Of a stretch of 64,000 nucleotides of DNA, positions 25,280-36,227 are shown piece after piece. Below the pieces are notes generated by a model. It searched no databases, was not told where the DNA came from, and saw only the letters and a list, made by a program, of their open reading frames with translations. The stretch lies in the NCBI RefSeq assembly GCF_021462225.1, contig NC_061817.1, forward strand, positions 7,041,327 to 7,105,326. The letters run 5' to 3'. The number at the start of each line of letters is the position of its first letter. The stretch's first letter is position 1. The position numbers were made by a program, and so were the translations under genes. This stretch comes from Girardinichthys multiradiatus (lineage: Eukaryota; Chordata; Actinopteri; Cyprinodontiformes; Goodeidae).

Positions 25280-25905
25280 AGAGAGTGCTGAGGTTGTGTT
25301 GGACTGACATGCAGAGCAGAGCCAAGCATCATGGTGAGTTGAAAATGGTTTTAATAATGAACCTTAAAGCCAGAACTTACAAAGAGCACAGTGATGAGCA
25401 ACAGAGTGTTAACATAAATCTGGGCAGGAAAAACGCTAGGAAACAGACGAGTAGCAAGCAGGGTAGTAACTGGAGGAACTGGTGAAGAACAATGATAATC
25501 TGAGAGTATAAATACTCTCAGGTAGGAGAATGGACCAAAGAACCAGGAGAACTAATCAGGAGGGGCACTTCAAGTTGGACGCTTGTGCACTTTGAAGTCA
25601 CTTTGAAAACACTCTAGACATGCGTCTGAGAAAAGTGTGGACACTTTCCTTTGAGATGCACTGAAGCCCTCTCGATGCCCCAAGACGCTTGCCACCATAA
25701 ACTTTGCATGAAAACCAGACATCCCTATCGCTCAAGTCTGAACCCACCATAAGACATCTAACCTAGGAATCCAAGGACTTAACACATGAACAACAGAATG
25801 AATCTAATGAACCCGAATGAACTGAAATAAAGAATGTGCAGAACATGGCACTGAAGAGAAATTAAACAGAACTCGAAACTAAACTCTAACACAGGCAGAT
25901 CATGA
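25280..25905 (+). mobile_element. TGTC/GACA-ended interspersed repeat, copy 1
   Basis: Inserted into the Tc1 remnant. It has the family layout: GACTGACATGCAGAGCAGAG near the start, then a T-rich GGTTTTAATAATGAACC about 50 bp in, a purine-rich middle with many AACC/GAAC words, and an end in GATCATGACA. The left edge is uncertain. The superfamily is unknown (see the copy at 29660-36772, the best preserved one). Confidence 0.55.
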
Positions 25906-26219
25906 CAATTTCCAGGATTGTCCTGTATTTAGCAACATACCTCTTCAGATCTAGTCCAACAAACTTCCCTGACAATGACCATAAGAAAACCATCCCCACA
26001 GCTTCTTTCACCAATATTTCTCTACTAAATATATAGCTTTTACACGTTGATCAAAAAAGTTCAGTTTTGGTCTGATCAGAGCACCTCCTTCCACATGTTT
26101 ACTGTGTCTCCTGCATGGCTCATTACAAACTGCAAATTTGCTTAGCTGTATTTCAGAGCTGTCTGTTTTCATGCTAATTCTGCATTAAGTACATTTTTCT
26201 GGATTGCACAAGCTAAACT

Positions 26220-27665
26220 AGCAGCCCAAGACCCAACCTGACACAAAAACAGGCACATACAGTCACTGTCACACATTCCTACACTTATGCATACACAAAA
26301 AAACAGTCACACCCACACACCCAATGTAAAAACACACACAACAGGGGTCGTCGAACACTCACTCACACTCCCCATACATACTCTACACTCCCAGGTCTAG
26401 GTTCCGATACCCCAGAGGGGTAACCAGCCCCAAAAGAGGTGGTCCCCTTCTTTCCGGGGTCGAGACAGGCAGACCGCACCAGTCCAGGCCTGGACTCCGA
26501 CCCTCCCGCTCCGACCCCAGCACCCAACGACCCCATCCCCATCCAGAGAGAAGGCCACATACAAAAGAGGGGTCTACCTGGTCCAAACAAGCCCGCCAAC
26601 CATAGACATCCCATGATGAAACAGTCCCAACCCCCAAATGAATTCCAAACTGAACCCCATGAGCCCCCACGCCCATAAACCCCAACATGAATCTCCCCAC
26701 AGGGCCACGCCAAACCAGGACACAAATATCGAACACATGCCCCTGAACCCAGATGCCACAAATCCCCTCCCCACAAGGGCGCATCCCCACAGATGAGCTC
26801 CACCCCCAAAAAGCCTATAAAGACACATCCACACAGCGGAAGCTCCACACACAGCCACACTCCAAGCACACTCAACCCGTCCTGCCCCCCACCACACAGT
26901 ACACCGTGATGGCCAGGCAAGGACCCCGCGCATCTCCACCCAAGCTTATGCCCACAAGTGCAACAGAGCAGACACCTCTGAGCACCGTGCTCACATCGTA
27001 CCCCCTGACCTGACACCAAGACAGGACAAACTCACCTGGCAAGAGGTCTCTGGCTGGCAGTGGGCAACCGGGGTCGGCGGCCCCCATCATGCCCCCACAA
27101 CTGCACAAACACACCCCATTACCCCCACTGCAACAACAGTCCAGGGAGAAACACCAACCAGCTCATCACTGCTCAGCCGATTGAAATGCTGGTGACCCGA
27201 CATCCAAAAAGAGGACACATCCCCCCCACTCCACACGCTGCAACCCCTTCACGCTGCCCTCCAGCCTGCCGTCCTGATCCCTCCCCCTCTGAGACATGAT
27301 AGCCAGCGTAGCAGCACACCACCAAGCCCGCCCAACCATTCGGCCAACCACCCATGCGCGAGCACAACCCGCAAGCCACCGCAGTGCAGGTACAAGAAGT
27401 GCTGCACTGCTCCACCCACCCAACCACGACCGCAGCCCAGCGCCAGCACGGGGGGCAGAGCCACAGAAGGAAGCATCGGAAAAAGGCCACCAGAGCATGC
27501 CAAAGACCAGGCACCCCACCAACCCCACACCTCAACCCCGGAGGTGCCCCAGCATGCCGGCTGCACACTCCCGCACAGCATATCCCACCACACCAAGCAG
27601 GTCGGCCAACCCCTCCACCAAAGTGAAGCCACATCCTTATCACCGCCGTACACTGTCCGGCCAAG
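26220..27665 (-). repeat. GC-rich unclassified repeat with CA-rich end
   Basis: About 1.4 kb, C-rich on the plus strand and G-rich on the minus, ending on the left in CA-rich DNA (26240-26345). Several long open frames on the minus strand are rich in Gly, Trp, Cys and Leu, as expected of biased composition rather than a protein. The minus-strand sequence at 27590-27640 (GGATGTGGCTTCACTTTGGT, then GGAGGGGTTGGCCG) closely matches 62876-62915, where the same repeat is joined to a Rex3 LINE. This shows a dispersed repeat. Confidence 0.6.
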
Positions 27666-27679
27666 ACCCCCTCGCCGGA

Positions 27680-28370
27680 GTCTAGTGCCGGAGCTTCAAA
27701 AGGGAGACGCAGCCTGCACTTCTTTGCCTGAGTGTTAACCCACAGTGGTAACTAGTCTGGCCCTGAGAATTACTCTGCATTTTGTCTCTCTAACGCTGAA
27801 GTTCTTTGTACTCACTTCTTGTGTGGTCCTCCTAGGTTTCCCGACCTTGCCTCCTGGTTCTGACAAGGACATCAGCTCCGATCCAGTCTACAATACCTTC
27901 CATACAAGCTCCTCGGACCAATATTGGCTGGCTGCCTCCTGAAGCTCCGGATCATCTAACATCTGCAAAACAAACCTGCCCACTCTCCAATGTGAGTCAA
28001 GCGAACCGCCGCACACAGCTTCATTAACCGTTCCTACTTGAAGGTTGGAAAGGAGAACGTGACTGAAACTTACCTCATTCATTCGGAACCTTCACCCGGA
28101 GAGATCCAACATCCCCAGGTTTCTTACCATTCCCTCCTCTGGCAGCTTCTACCTCCTCAACCTGTAAGCAAACAATTCCTTTCACTAAAAGTCACCATCA
28201 TTTATGAAACAAACCATACTCACCACTCTCTCTTCTTATGCAGTTGATCCCCGTCGCTTTCAAGTCCTGATCCAGGCGTCCTGTTACCGATACAATAAAC
28301 AAACTGAAGAACTGTTTTAAAGTCTCCTGAGTTTATCCGTATGTGGGTCAGAACCGTTAACATTAAGATG
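27680..28370 (-). mobile_element. TGTC/GACA-ended interspersed repeat, copy 2 (reverse)
   Basis: On the minus strand it begins TTCTGACCCACATACGG, followed by AACTCAGGAGACTTTA and GTTTGTTTATTG. This matches the start of the copy at 29665 (GACTTGACCCACATGCAG, CAGGAGATACAGTAAAAG, GTTTATTC). Downstream both share AACCTAGGAGGACCACACA / CACCTAGGAAGGAGCACACA. It is inserted with or beside the GC-rich repeat inside the Tc1 remnant. Confidence 0.6.
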
Positions 28371-28525
28371 ACACTAACAAATCGATGAGGCCTTCACAGA
28401 ACAGTTGCTTCTATGCTCAAATTGAATTGCACACAGTAGAATACATTGAAGTTTGAAGTTTTAACATAACAAAATTTGAAAATGTTTAAGGACTATGAAT
28501 ACTTTTGTAAGGGATTGTATGTTTA

Positions 28526-29379
28526 TGCAACTGCAACGCACACAAGCATCCATTAAATGTCAAAAAAGGACACTGACAGAACAGGAGTACGATGAGAGAG
28601 AGGTTAACATTTAATCAAGTTATACTGAATTTTCCAACAAATACCTGACCCTTCAATGCCTCACAGTGTCATAAATGTTTTAATATCCATTATTATAATG
28701 GCTATAGGTGCTGATGACAGGTCAGCTCTCTTTGCTGTTCCAGTAAAATAACGATTTACTGAGGTCCAACAGTTCTCCTCTTGCCATGACAAATGAATTT
28801 CAATACTATAAAGCCCCATGTGATCAAGCACAAAGAGACTATTAATCATACAGCTGAGTTGGCTCTCCGCAGAGGTTCAGTGTTAGAAGTACCTTTTACT
28901 GTGCAGTAGCTGCAAGTAGAACAGCCTGTCAAACTTTCATAACAGCTCAATACAACTCATAGGAGACTCTTGCAGTTGGCTTGGTGTTTAAAATATGTAC
29001 ATCCTGTTCAAGTCAGCAAATCACAAGTGTGTCAGCTGTCAAGGTTTCACAGATTTCTTTCATTAGTTGCTCTAAAAGCCAAAGGTCTATACATCAAAAT
29101 GTGCAGCCTCTCACATACCATGAACCAATAAAAGTGACAGTTTTTTTTATCAAATTTCAAAGATTTGGGTATTGTATCAGAATGTACTTATGTTTTTCTC
29201 TACCTAAAGACTGAAGTCTTTGAATGTTCCATCTATCACCACTCTTCATGGCTCGTAGACTGAGTTAGTGTCTGAATAACTGGCAGAGAAACTTTGATGC
29301 ATGATTCTCAAAATCAGTTCTCTTCTTTCTTTTATGGCCAAAAAAGAACTTGAAACTCCTACTTGCATATTTTGGCTTT
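28526..29379. other. No gene recognised
   Basis: AT-rich DNA; only short unrelated frames. Confidence 0.4.
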
Positions 29380-29497
29380 TTATTGAGGTTGTTGAGGTTG
29401 TACTGTATTGCACCAACTACGCCAAAACAAATTCCTTGTATGTCCAAAAACGTACTTGGCAATAAAGCTTTTCTGATTCTGATTCTGATTCTGATCT
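29380..29497 (+). mobile_element. LINE 3' tail (CR1/L2-like group) with GATTCT repeats
   Basis: Contains AATTCCTTGTATGTCC, then TACTTGGCAATAAAGC and a tandem (TTCTGA)n run at about 29475-29496. This is the characteristic 3' end of a fish CR1/L2-group LINE, or of a SINE that borrowed that tail. No coding sequence is attached. Confidence 0.6.
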
Positions 29498-30435
29498 CTA
29501 TTATTTCCACTTTACAACGCTTAAATTCTCTTCCTACCATGAAGCCATGATATCCATCATAGATAGACTCTGCAGTTCTGATTTATTATTGTAGGCTACA
29601 TTTTTAAATAGAATAATCTACTTGGTCTGTTTAATGCTAAAATAACTGGCATATCCCCACTTATTGTCATGTTTTTTTAACGGACTTGACCCACATGCAG
29701 AAACAATCAGGAGATACAGTAAAAGTTAACAAGTTTATTCTCTTCACGGGTGAATGATAGAGAATCGGAGCAGAACTGAACACGCATCAAAGGTGGAATG
29801 AGGTAGGTCTGCCAGAGGTGGGAACTTGATGTGGGGCCTGGGAGACAGGTCGCAGGACTGAACTTCTGATCCAAGGAGGTGAAAGGTGAGTCACAATACC
29901 CTAGGTAGGTTATTAGTGGGGAAGTGGATGGTTGAAGGCATGGTGGCGGGCGAGCAAAGCTGTGAGTGTGCTCGGTGGAGGCCAGGAGCACCAGGAGCTT
30001 GCGGCTGTCAGCTGGACCTTGATCTGAGACGAGGTTCTTGGAAGCAGAGGATTTGGAGTCTCAAGCAAGGAATACACAGGAACTGTGAAGTCACCTAGGA
30101 AGGAGCACACAAGAAGGTAAGTGTGCTGCCTAGCAACAATAGTGATCATTTTTAGGTGAACCATTACGAACCTTTGTCATACCTTCACCTGTAAGTAATT
30201 ACAAATACATATATATATATATTTATATAGTATAGCGTTTAGTGCTGGGCATATTTACTTGTATTTAGGTATTTAATGGCGTTTTGTTTTGTCACGTTGT
30301 TGTACACTCCCGTGGGGAACTCTTTCGTTCTTGTTTGGAGATGTTTAGTGTGTCCAGCAGAGGTCCAGTACATTTCAGGTAGGATTAATCTGTTGTATTA
30401 AATAGATGTGTTAAATGCTATAACAATGAGTTATA

Positions 30436-31955
30436 TGGAGGACCGATCCTGACAAAATTAAAAATAAAAGCAGAAATATATGTATTTTGTTTTTCCTTTT
30501 CCTTACACATGCGTTTTCATCAAGAAATGTAAATGTTTTCTTTTTCCTTTTCCTTAGACATGCCTTTGTTCTTTTGACATTTCCTCATCTCTCTTTTTCC
30601 TTTACGTATGCATTTCTGCTTCATTATGCAAATGAGGAGGGCTGCCTTCTTCTCTCCAGCTCCTCTCCTATTGGTCAATATACAGGAAGGAGGAGGATCC
30701 ATGTGCAGGCTGAGGGTGTGTCCCAATTCAGGGGCTGGAACCTTCCAAGTGCGTACTTGTGGGTTGATTACGTCACAGCGCGGCGCATAAGGTCTGTCAG
30801 ATGCTGCCGACAAATGTGTCCTTCTTTTGCCCGATTTGAAAGATGCGTTGTGAGTATCCTTTGCGATCCATCTTTTCCCATGATTCCTTGCGGGTCGAAG
30901 CGTTTTGGTCAAACAGGGGCAGCCATGGCGGACCACACTGTCAAAAACTGTGAGTAAATTGTGAAAAATTACACTTTCTGTGACATAAATGAACTTTTAC
31001 AATGTTTTTAGTGCAGGAATATAACTGTGTACACGTGAAAAATCTGCTTGATTTATCTAGACATCGCTTAATTTTAAACGTGCTCCAACGTGTTCGGAGT
31101 TTTCCGCTCCCTCCGTAGTAACTACCGGCTTGCCTCGCCAGCCCTACCGGCGGTGGGGCGAGCTAGACCCGGTAGAGATCTGACCGGACTATCGGCACTG
31201 AGCTCCTGCTGCCAGTCATCACAGTGAACGTTAAACACAAGTGATTTCTAACACTTTATGTTAGTATTATTTTAATGTATTGTGTCATTTGTTCATGTAA
31301 GTTGATTTGACATTACAGGTGATATTAAAGTTAACCTGAATAAATTGACGATTTTATGTAATCTTACCGTATCGCTGGAGAGTGTGATTGAGAATAAATA
31401 AGCTTTTAAATATTCATTTTTGATGAAGTAATGTGCTATATGTGTTTTTAAAAGTATATTTATAATTCAGCTAGCACTATAATTCAGATTCCAGGTACAG
31501 CTGAAGAGAAATACACTTTCAATTGCAAGCAAATCTCAGTAAAGAAGTGAAAAGTTTGAAAGAGCTTGTTTTAGGCATTTGCATAAAAATATTTTAATAT
31601 GTTATGCAAATTAAGACAAATGTAAAATAAAATAAAAAGACTTGTTTTACACTGATATTAAGCAAGATGTTGTTTTTTTTTTGCTGTTTTTGTTGTTTAG
31701 GGACAAAGGAGCAGACGGGTCAGTTTATTTAGCTCAGGGGTGATAATGACCACCTTTTTACTGGAGCTAAAAACTCAGCCACCGTGGCTTGGAGGTACAA
31801 TAACAACATTCTTTGCAGTCAGTTTCTGTCCAGTTTCAAAAACTCCTATCTGTCTAACTTTCATAAATATCCATCCATTGATTAACATACTTCTTTTGGT
31901 TTTCCCTCTTTGTTTTTGCTTGTTTAGGACAGTTCTGGAGAAGATGGACCAACAG
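30436..31955 (+). repeat. Left 1.5-kb inverted arm
   Basis: Matches 34714-36227 in reverse. Differences seen by eye include several CpG-to-TpG/CpA changes in the right arm (left ATTACGTCACAG versus right ATTATGTCACAG; left GTGAACGTTAAAC versus right GTGAATGTTAAAC) and one in the left (CCAACGTG versus CCGACGTG). The arm contains a CpG-bearing promoter-like stretch (30760-30920) before the ATG at 30925. Confidence 0.9.
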
Positions 31956-31990
31956 GGGAAGGTCACCCCCTTGCAGGCCAAAAAAATAAA
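30925..31990 (+). pseudogene. Myb/SANT-like DNA-binding protein gene, 5' exons only (left-arm copy)
   Basis: Exon 1 starts ATG at 30925 and reads MADHTVKN plus one base before a GTGAGT donor. Exon 2 begins after TTGTTTAG at about 31700 and reads WTKEQTGQFI, an in-frame TAG, then LRGDNDHLFTGAKNSATVAW. Exon 3 begins at 31928 (R)TVLEKMDQQGKVTPLQAKK and is cut by a Tc1 element. W-T-x-E-Q...F...LR is the first helix of the Myb/SANT trihelix fold used by transposon DNA-binding partners. It retains the GKVTPLQ segment that the right copy has lost, but has no 3' exon. Confidence 0.7.
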
Positions 31991-33533
31991 GGGAACACTC
32001 AAATAACACATCCTAGATCTGAATGAATGAAATATTCTCAATGAATACTTTGTTCTGTACAAAGTTGAATGTGCTGACAACAAAATCAGACAAAAATCAT
32101 CAATGGAAATCAAATTTATTAACCAATGGAGGCCTGGATTTGGAGTAACAAACAAAATTAAAGTGGAAAAACACACTACAGGCTGATCCAACTTTGATGT
32201 AATGTCCTTAAAACAAGTCAAAGTGAGGCTCAGTATTGTGTGTGGCCTCCACGTGCCTGTATGACCTCCCTACAATGCCTGGACATGCTCCTGATGAGAC
32301 GGTGGATGGTCTCCTGAGGGATCTCCTCCCAGACCTGGACTAAAGCATCCACCAACTCCTGGACAGTCTGTGGTGCAACGTGACGTTGGTGGATGGAGCG
32401 AGACATGATGTCCCAGATGTGCTCAATCGGATTCAGGTCTGGGGAACGGGCGGGCCAGTCCAGAGCTTCAATGTCTTCATCTTGCAGGAACTGCTGACAC
32501 ACTCCAGCCACATGAGGTCTAGCATTGTCCTGCATTAGGAGGAACCCAGGGCCAACCGCACCAGCATATGGTCTCACAAGGGGTCTGAGGATCTCATCTC
32601 GGTACCCAATGGCAGTCAGGCTACCCCTGGCGAACACATGGAAAGAAATGCCACCCCACACCATTACTGACCCCCTGCCAAACCAGTCATGCTGAAGGAT
32701 GTTGCAGGCAGCAGATCGCTCTCCACGGTGTCTCCAGACTCTGTCACGTCTGTCACATGTACTCAGTGTGAACCTGCTTTCATCTGTGAAGAGCACAGGG
32801 CGCCAGTGGCAAATTTGCCAATCCTGGTGTTCTCTGGCAAATGCCAAGCGTCCTGCACGGTGTTGGGCTGTGAGCACAACTCCCATTTGTGGACGTCGGG
32901 CCCTCATATCATCCTCATGGAGTCAGTTTCTAACCGTTTGTGCAGACACATGCACATTTGTGGCCTGCTGGAGGTCATTTTGCAGGGCTCTGACAGTGCT
33001 CCTCCTGTCCTCCTTGCACAAAGGTGGAGGTAGTGGTTCTGCTGCTGGATTGTTGCCCTCCTACGGCCTCCTCCACGTCTCCTGGTGTACTGGCCTGTCT
33101 CCTGGTAGCGCCTCCAGGCTCTGGACACTACGCTGACAGACACAGCAAACCTTCTTGCCACAGCTCGCATTAATGTACCATCCTGGATGAGCTGCACTAC
33201 CTGAGCCACTTGTGTGGGTTGTAGAGTCCGTCTCATGCTACCACGAGTGTGAAAGCACCACCAACATTCAAAAGAGATCAAAACATCAGCCAGAAAGCAT
33301 AGGTACTGAGAAGTGGTCTGTGGTCCCCACCTGCAGAACCACTCCTTTATTGAGTGTGTCTTGCTAATCACCAAAGATTTCACCTGTTGTCTATTCCATT
33401 TGGACAACAGGATGTGAAATTGATTGTCAATCAGTGTTGCTTCCTAAGTGGACAGTTTGATTTCACAGAAGTTTGATTTACTTGGAGTTATATTGTGTTG
33501 TTTAAGTGTTCCCTTTATTTTTTTTCAGCAGTG
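31980..33533 (-). mobile_element. Tc1/mariner family-5 element inside the long-arm element
   Basis: The right end reads AAGTGTTCCCTTTATTTTTTTTCAGCAGTG followed by TA. The left end begins within AAAAAAATAAAGGGAACACT, so its outermost 8-9 bases (CACTGCTG) are missing. A (TA)n stretch of about 18 bp adjoins the right end. The transposase pseudogene is listed separately. Confidence 0.85.
32230..33236 (-). pseudogene. Tc1-type transposase, frameshifted
   Basis: Starts at ATG 33236 ([20 protein letters not shown]), followed by the helix-turn-helix [20 protein letters not shown] and the basic hook [11 protein letters not shown] frameshift follows CARR near 33010, and an in-frame TGA just before MRARRPQM (32907) breaks the chain. 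The catalytic half (32907-32230) is readable: VLFTDESRF (first Asp), LLMQDNARPH (second), PARSPDLNPIEHIWD with the Glu, then the normal end ARGGHTQY. A short deletion after GGIS removes a few residues. DD34E spacing is retained. Confidence 0.85.
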
Positions 33534-33539
33534 TATATA

Positions 33540-34199
33540 TATATATATACACAGCACCAGAACATGACTACTGTATGCAGGCAGGTATAATATTATAGAT
33601 GTGATTAATGTTTGAGGGGTATAACTGTCATATTTTGTGAGCACCATCTTCTAATTCTGCATATTCCTGATTACATCTAAGTGATGTGGTCCAGCCAGCC
33701 CTTTAAACTTGATGACGTGGACATCAAGAGGCATCACAAACATCTGCAGACCACCTGTGTGATGCTTCGCTCACCATCCAGAAAGACAAACCACAGGTCT
33801 CAGTTGCAGCATCCCATCCAAGTCTCTAACCTTGTGAAAGATTTAGCCACACCACCAGAGACTTTCTGTTCAGAAAGACATCTGCCTCTTTGTTCTGTTG
33901 AAGAGGTTTTTCCTGGAACCGGTCACTCAGGTTGATCCTGCTGTCGCCGTTGTAAATATTTGTACATAGTTTTATTTTATGCCTTTTGTCTTGTAATCTT
34001 GATCTGTTTGAATGTTGTTTTTTTTCCACATTCTGTTTAAAACGCTATTTGTAATTTTCAAAATAAACTGTGTTTAGAAATTTAAATGAAGTTGATCTAT
34101 TGTTAGGTCAAATGGAAATAAAATACATTGGTGACAAAACAATATTGAAATTTATTAGAACAGCTTAAAACTTTAAGAAACTATCTGAACAAAACATAT
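33540..34199 (+). other. Central part of the long-arm element, unrecognised
   Basis: An open frame at 33681-33935 (KLDDVDIKRHHKHLQ, then SQLQHPIQVSNLVKDLATPP) ends in TGA and is followed by AATAAA at 34062-34067, so it may be the last exon of a second, plus-strand transposon gene converging on the Myb/SANT-like gene. I do not recognise the protein, and its upstream exons would have been replaced by the left arm. Confidence 0.4.
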
Positions 34200-35739
34200 T
34201 TATTTATTTCTTATATAGCACCTTATTTCAGTACCATTCTTTCTTAGATGGAAAACAGTCTGTCCATTCTGTGCCCTCTTCTCCTCTGCTTCTCTCTGTG
34301 CCCTCATGTCCTCCCTGATCAACTCCATCATCTCTGTCCCTCTTTCTTTTCTGACCCCTTCCTGCTGGCTCACTGTCTTCCTTCTCCATCTGGTTGCCCA
34401 CCGCTCCACTTGGCCCTGGAGTGTCCTCAGGGATGGAGGCAATTAGGACAGGAGGTTTGTGGAAGACCTCTGTCCCAACACCTCATCCATAAGGACAAAC
34501 CAGGGCCAAGTAGCAGCAGTGGGCTTTTCACTGACTCCCTCTCCTGACCCTGGATACTTACTATCCTAAAGTTAGAGGGAATAAAAAAAGAGTTGACTAA
34601 ACAGAGAAACCAACAAGACTTTTAGAAATATTTTTTATTTGTGTGTGACATGAGAAGTTCTGAACAAGCTTTATATTTACTTTTAATATTATCCCACTTT
34701 TGTTTTGGCCTGTTGGTCCATCTTCTCCAGAACTGTCCTAAACAAGCAAAAACAAAGAGGGAAAACCAAAAGAAGTATGTTAATCAATGGATGGATATTT
34801 ATGAAAGTTAGACAGATAGGAGTTTTTGAAACTGGACAGAAACTGACTGCAAAGAATGTTGTTATTGTACCTCCAAGCCACGGTGGCTGAGTTTTTAGCT
34901 CCAGTAAAAAGGTGGTCATTATCACCCCTGAGCTAAATAAACTGACCCGTCTGCTCCTTTGTCCCTAAACAACAAAAACAGCAAAAAAAAAACAACATCT
35001 TGCTTAATATCAGTGTAAAACAAGTCTTTTTATTTTATTTACATTTGTCTTAATTTGCATAACATATTAAAATATTTTTATGCAAATGCCTAAAACAAGC
35101 TCTTTCAAACTTTTCACTTCTTTACTGAGATTTGCTTGCAATTGAAAGTGTATTTCTCTTCAGCTGTACCTGGAATCTGAATTATAGTGCTAGCTGAATT
35201 ATAAATATACTTTTAAAAACACATATAGCACATTACTTCATCAAAAATGAATATTTAAAAGCTTATTTATTCTCAATCACACTCTCCAGCGATACGGTAA
35301 GATTACATAAAATCGTCAATTTATTCAGGTTAACTTTAATATCACCTGCAATGTCAAATCGACTTACATGAACAAATGACACAATACATTAAAATAATAC
35401 TAACATAAAGTGTTAGAAATCCCTTGTGTTTAACATTCACTGTGATGACTGGCAGCAGGAGCTCAGTGCTGATAGTCCGGTCAGATCTCTACCGGGTCTA
35501 GCTCGCCCCACCGCCGGTAGGGCTGGCGAGGCAAGCCGGTAGTTACTACGGAGGGAGCGGAAAACTCCGAACACGTCGGAGCACGTTTAAAATTAAGCGA
35601 TGTCTAGATAAATCAAGCAAATTTTTCACGTCTACACAGTTATATTCCTGCACTAAAAACATTGTAAAAGTTCATTTATTTCACAGAAAGTGTAATTTTT
35701 CACAGTTTACTCACATTTTTTGACAGTGTGGTCCGCCAT
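34200..35739 (-). pseudogene. Myb/SANT-like DNA-binding protein gene of the long-arm element (right copy)
   Basis: Exon 1 starts at 35739 (MADHTVKK, donor GTGAGT at 35714-35709). Exon 2 is 34964-34871 and joins in phase to give W-TKEQTGQFI, with the same TAG stop as the left arm, then LRGDNDHLFTGAKNSATVAW. Exon 3 starts at 34737 (TVLEKMDQQ), lacks GKVTPLQ, and continues AK-KWDNIKSK. The last exon (about 34557-34200) reads YPGSGEGVSEKPTAATWPW, FVLMDEVLGQ, then after a frameshift IASIPEDTPGPSGAV, and later REDMRAQREAEEKRAQ, a coiled-coil-like C terminus. TAA overlaps an AATAAA-type signal. The stop, the deletion and at least two frameshifts make it dead. Such proteins usually carry the transposase to DNA and into the nucleus. 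Confidence 0.75.
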
Positions 35740-36227
35740 GGCTGCCCCTGTTTGACCAAAACGCTTCGACCCGCAATGAATCATGGGAAAAGATGGACCG
35801 CGAAGGATACTCACAACGCATCCTTCAAATCGGGCAAAAGAAGGACACATTTGTCGGCAGCATCTGACAGACCTTATGCGCCGCGCTGTGACATAATCAA
35901 CCCACAAGTACGCACTTGGAAGGTTCCAGCCCCTGAATTGGGACACACCCTCAGCCTGCACATGGATCCTCCTCCTTCCTGTATATTGACCAATAGGAGA
36001 GGAGCTGGAGAGAAGAAGACAGCCCTCCTCATTTGCATAATGAAGCAGAAATGCATACGTAAAGGAAAAAGAGAGATGAGGAAATGTCAAAGAACAAAGG
36101 CATGTCTAAGGAAAAGGAAAAAGAAAACATTTACATTTCTTGATGAAAACGCATGTGTAAGGAAAAGGAAAAACAAAATATATATATTTCTGCTTTTATT
36201 TTTAATTTTTTCAGGATCGGTCCTCCA
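34714..36227 (-). repeat. Right 1.5-kb inverted arm
   Basis: Reverse copy of the left arm; the outer end is TCAGGATCGGTCCTCCA. The inner end coincides with the word CTGTTGGTCCATC (DQQ codons of exon 3). Beyond it the right side keeps AAATGGGATAAT-like exon sequence that the left side lacks. Confidence 0.9.

Larger units (their letters stand above)
24955..28525 (-). mobile_element. Tc1/mariner family-2 remnant split into three pieces by later insertions
   Basis: Three blocks belong to one antisense Tc1 copy. Block 1 is 24955-25265 (terminal region, then GGCAATACTTAGTAGAACCA, the complement of the transposase C terminus). Block 2 is 25906-26215 (CAGGATTGTCCTGTATTTAGC, then TTCAGTTTTGGTCTGATCAG and CCACATGTTTACTGTGTCTCC). 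Block 3 is 28380-28525 (GGCCTTCACAGAACAGTTGC through GAATACTTTTGTAAGG). Their order matches an intact family-2 element read backwards. The gaps between them are filled by other repeats (25280-25905 and 26220-28370). No frame is open. Confidence 0.68.
30436..36227. mobile_element. Long-inverted-arm DNA transposon with duplicated Myb/SANT-like gene ends
   Basis: The left arm (30436-31955) and right arm (34714-36227) are near-identical inverted copies of about 1.5 kb. The outer ends read TGGAGGACCGATCCTGA on both sides and are flanked by TA (30434-30435, 36228-36229). Each arm carries exons 1-3 of the same gene, starting MADHTVK. Only the right side continues into a fourth exon (34200-34557, minus). 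The centre holds a Tc1 insertion (31980-33533) and about 0.65 kb of other DNA with a plus-strand AATAAA (34062) facing a minus-strand one (34208). A Myb/SANT-like protein together with a separate transposase gene is typical of PIF/Harbinger elements, but no Harbinger nuclease is visible here. It is inserted in the repeat at 29660-36772. Confidence 0.85.

Noticed and set aside
26363..27685. Several long open frames (up to 218 codons) rich in Gly, Trp and Cys or Pro and His
   Set aside because: They lie in strongly GC-biased repeat DNA, overlap on both strands, show no domains and match another copy of the repeat at 62662-62975.
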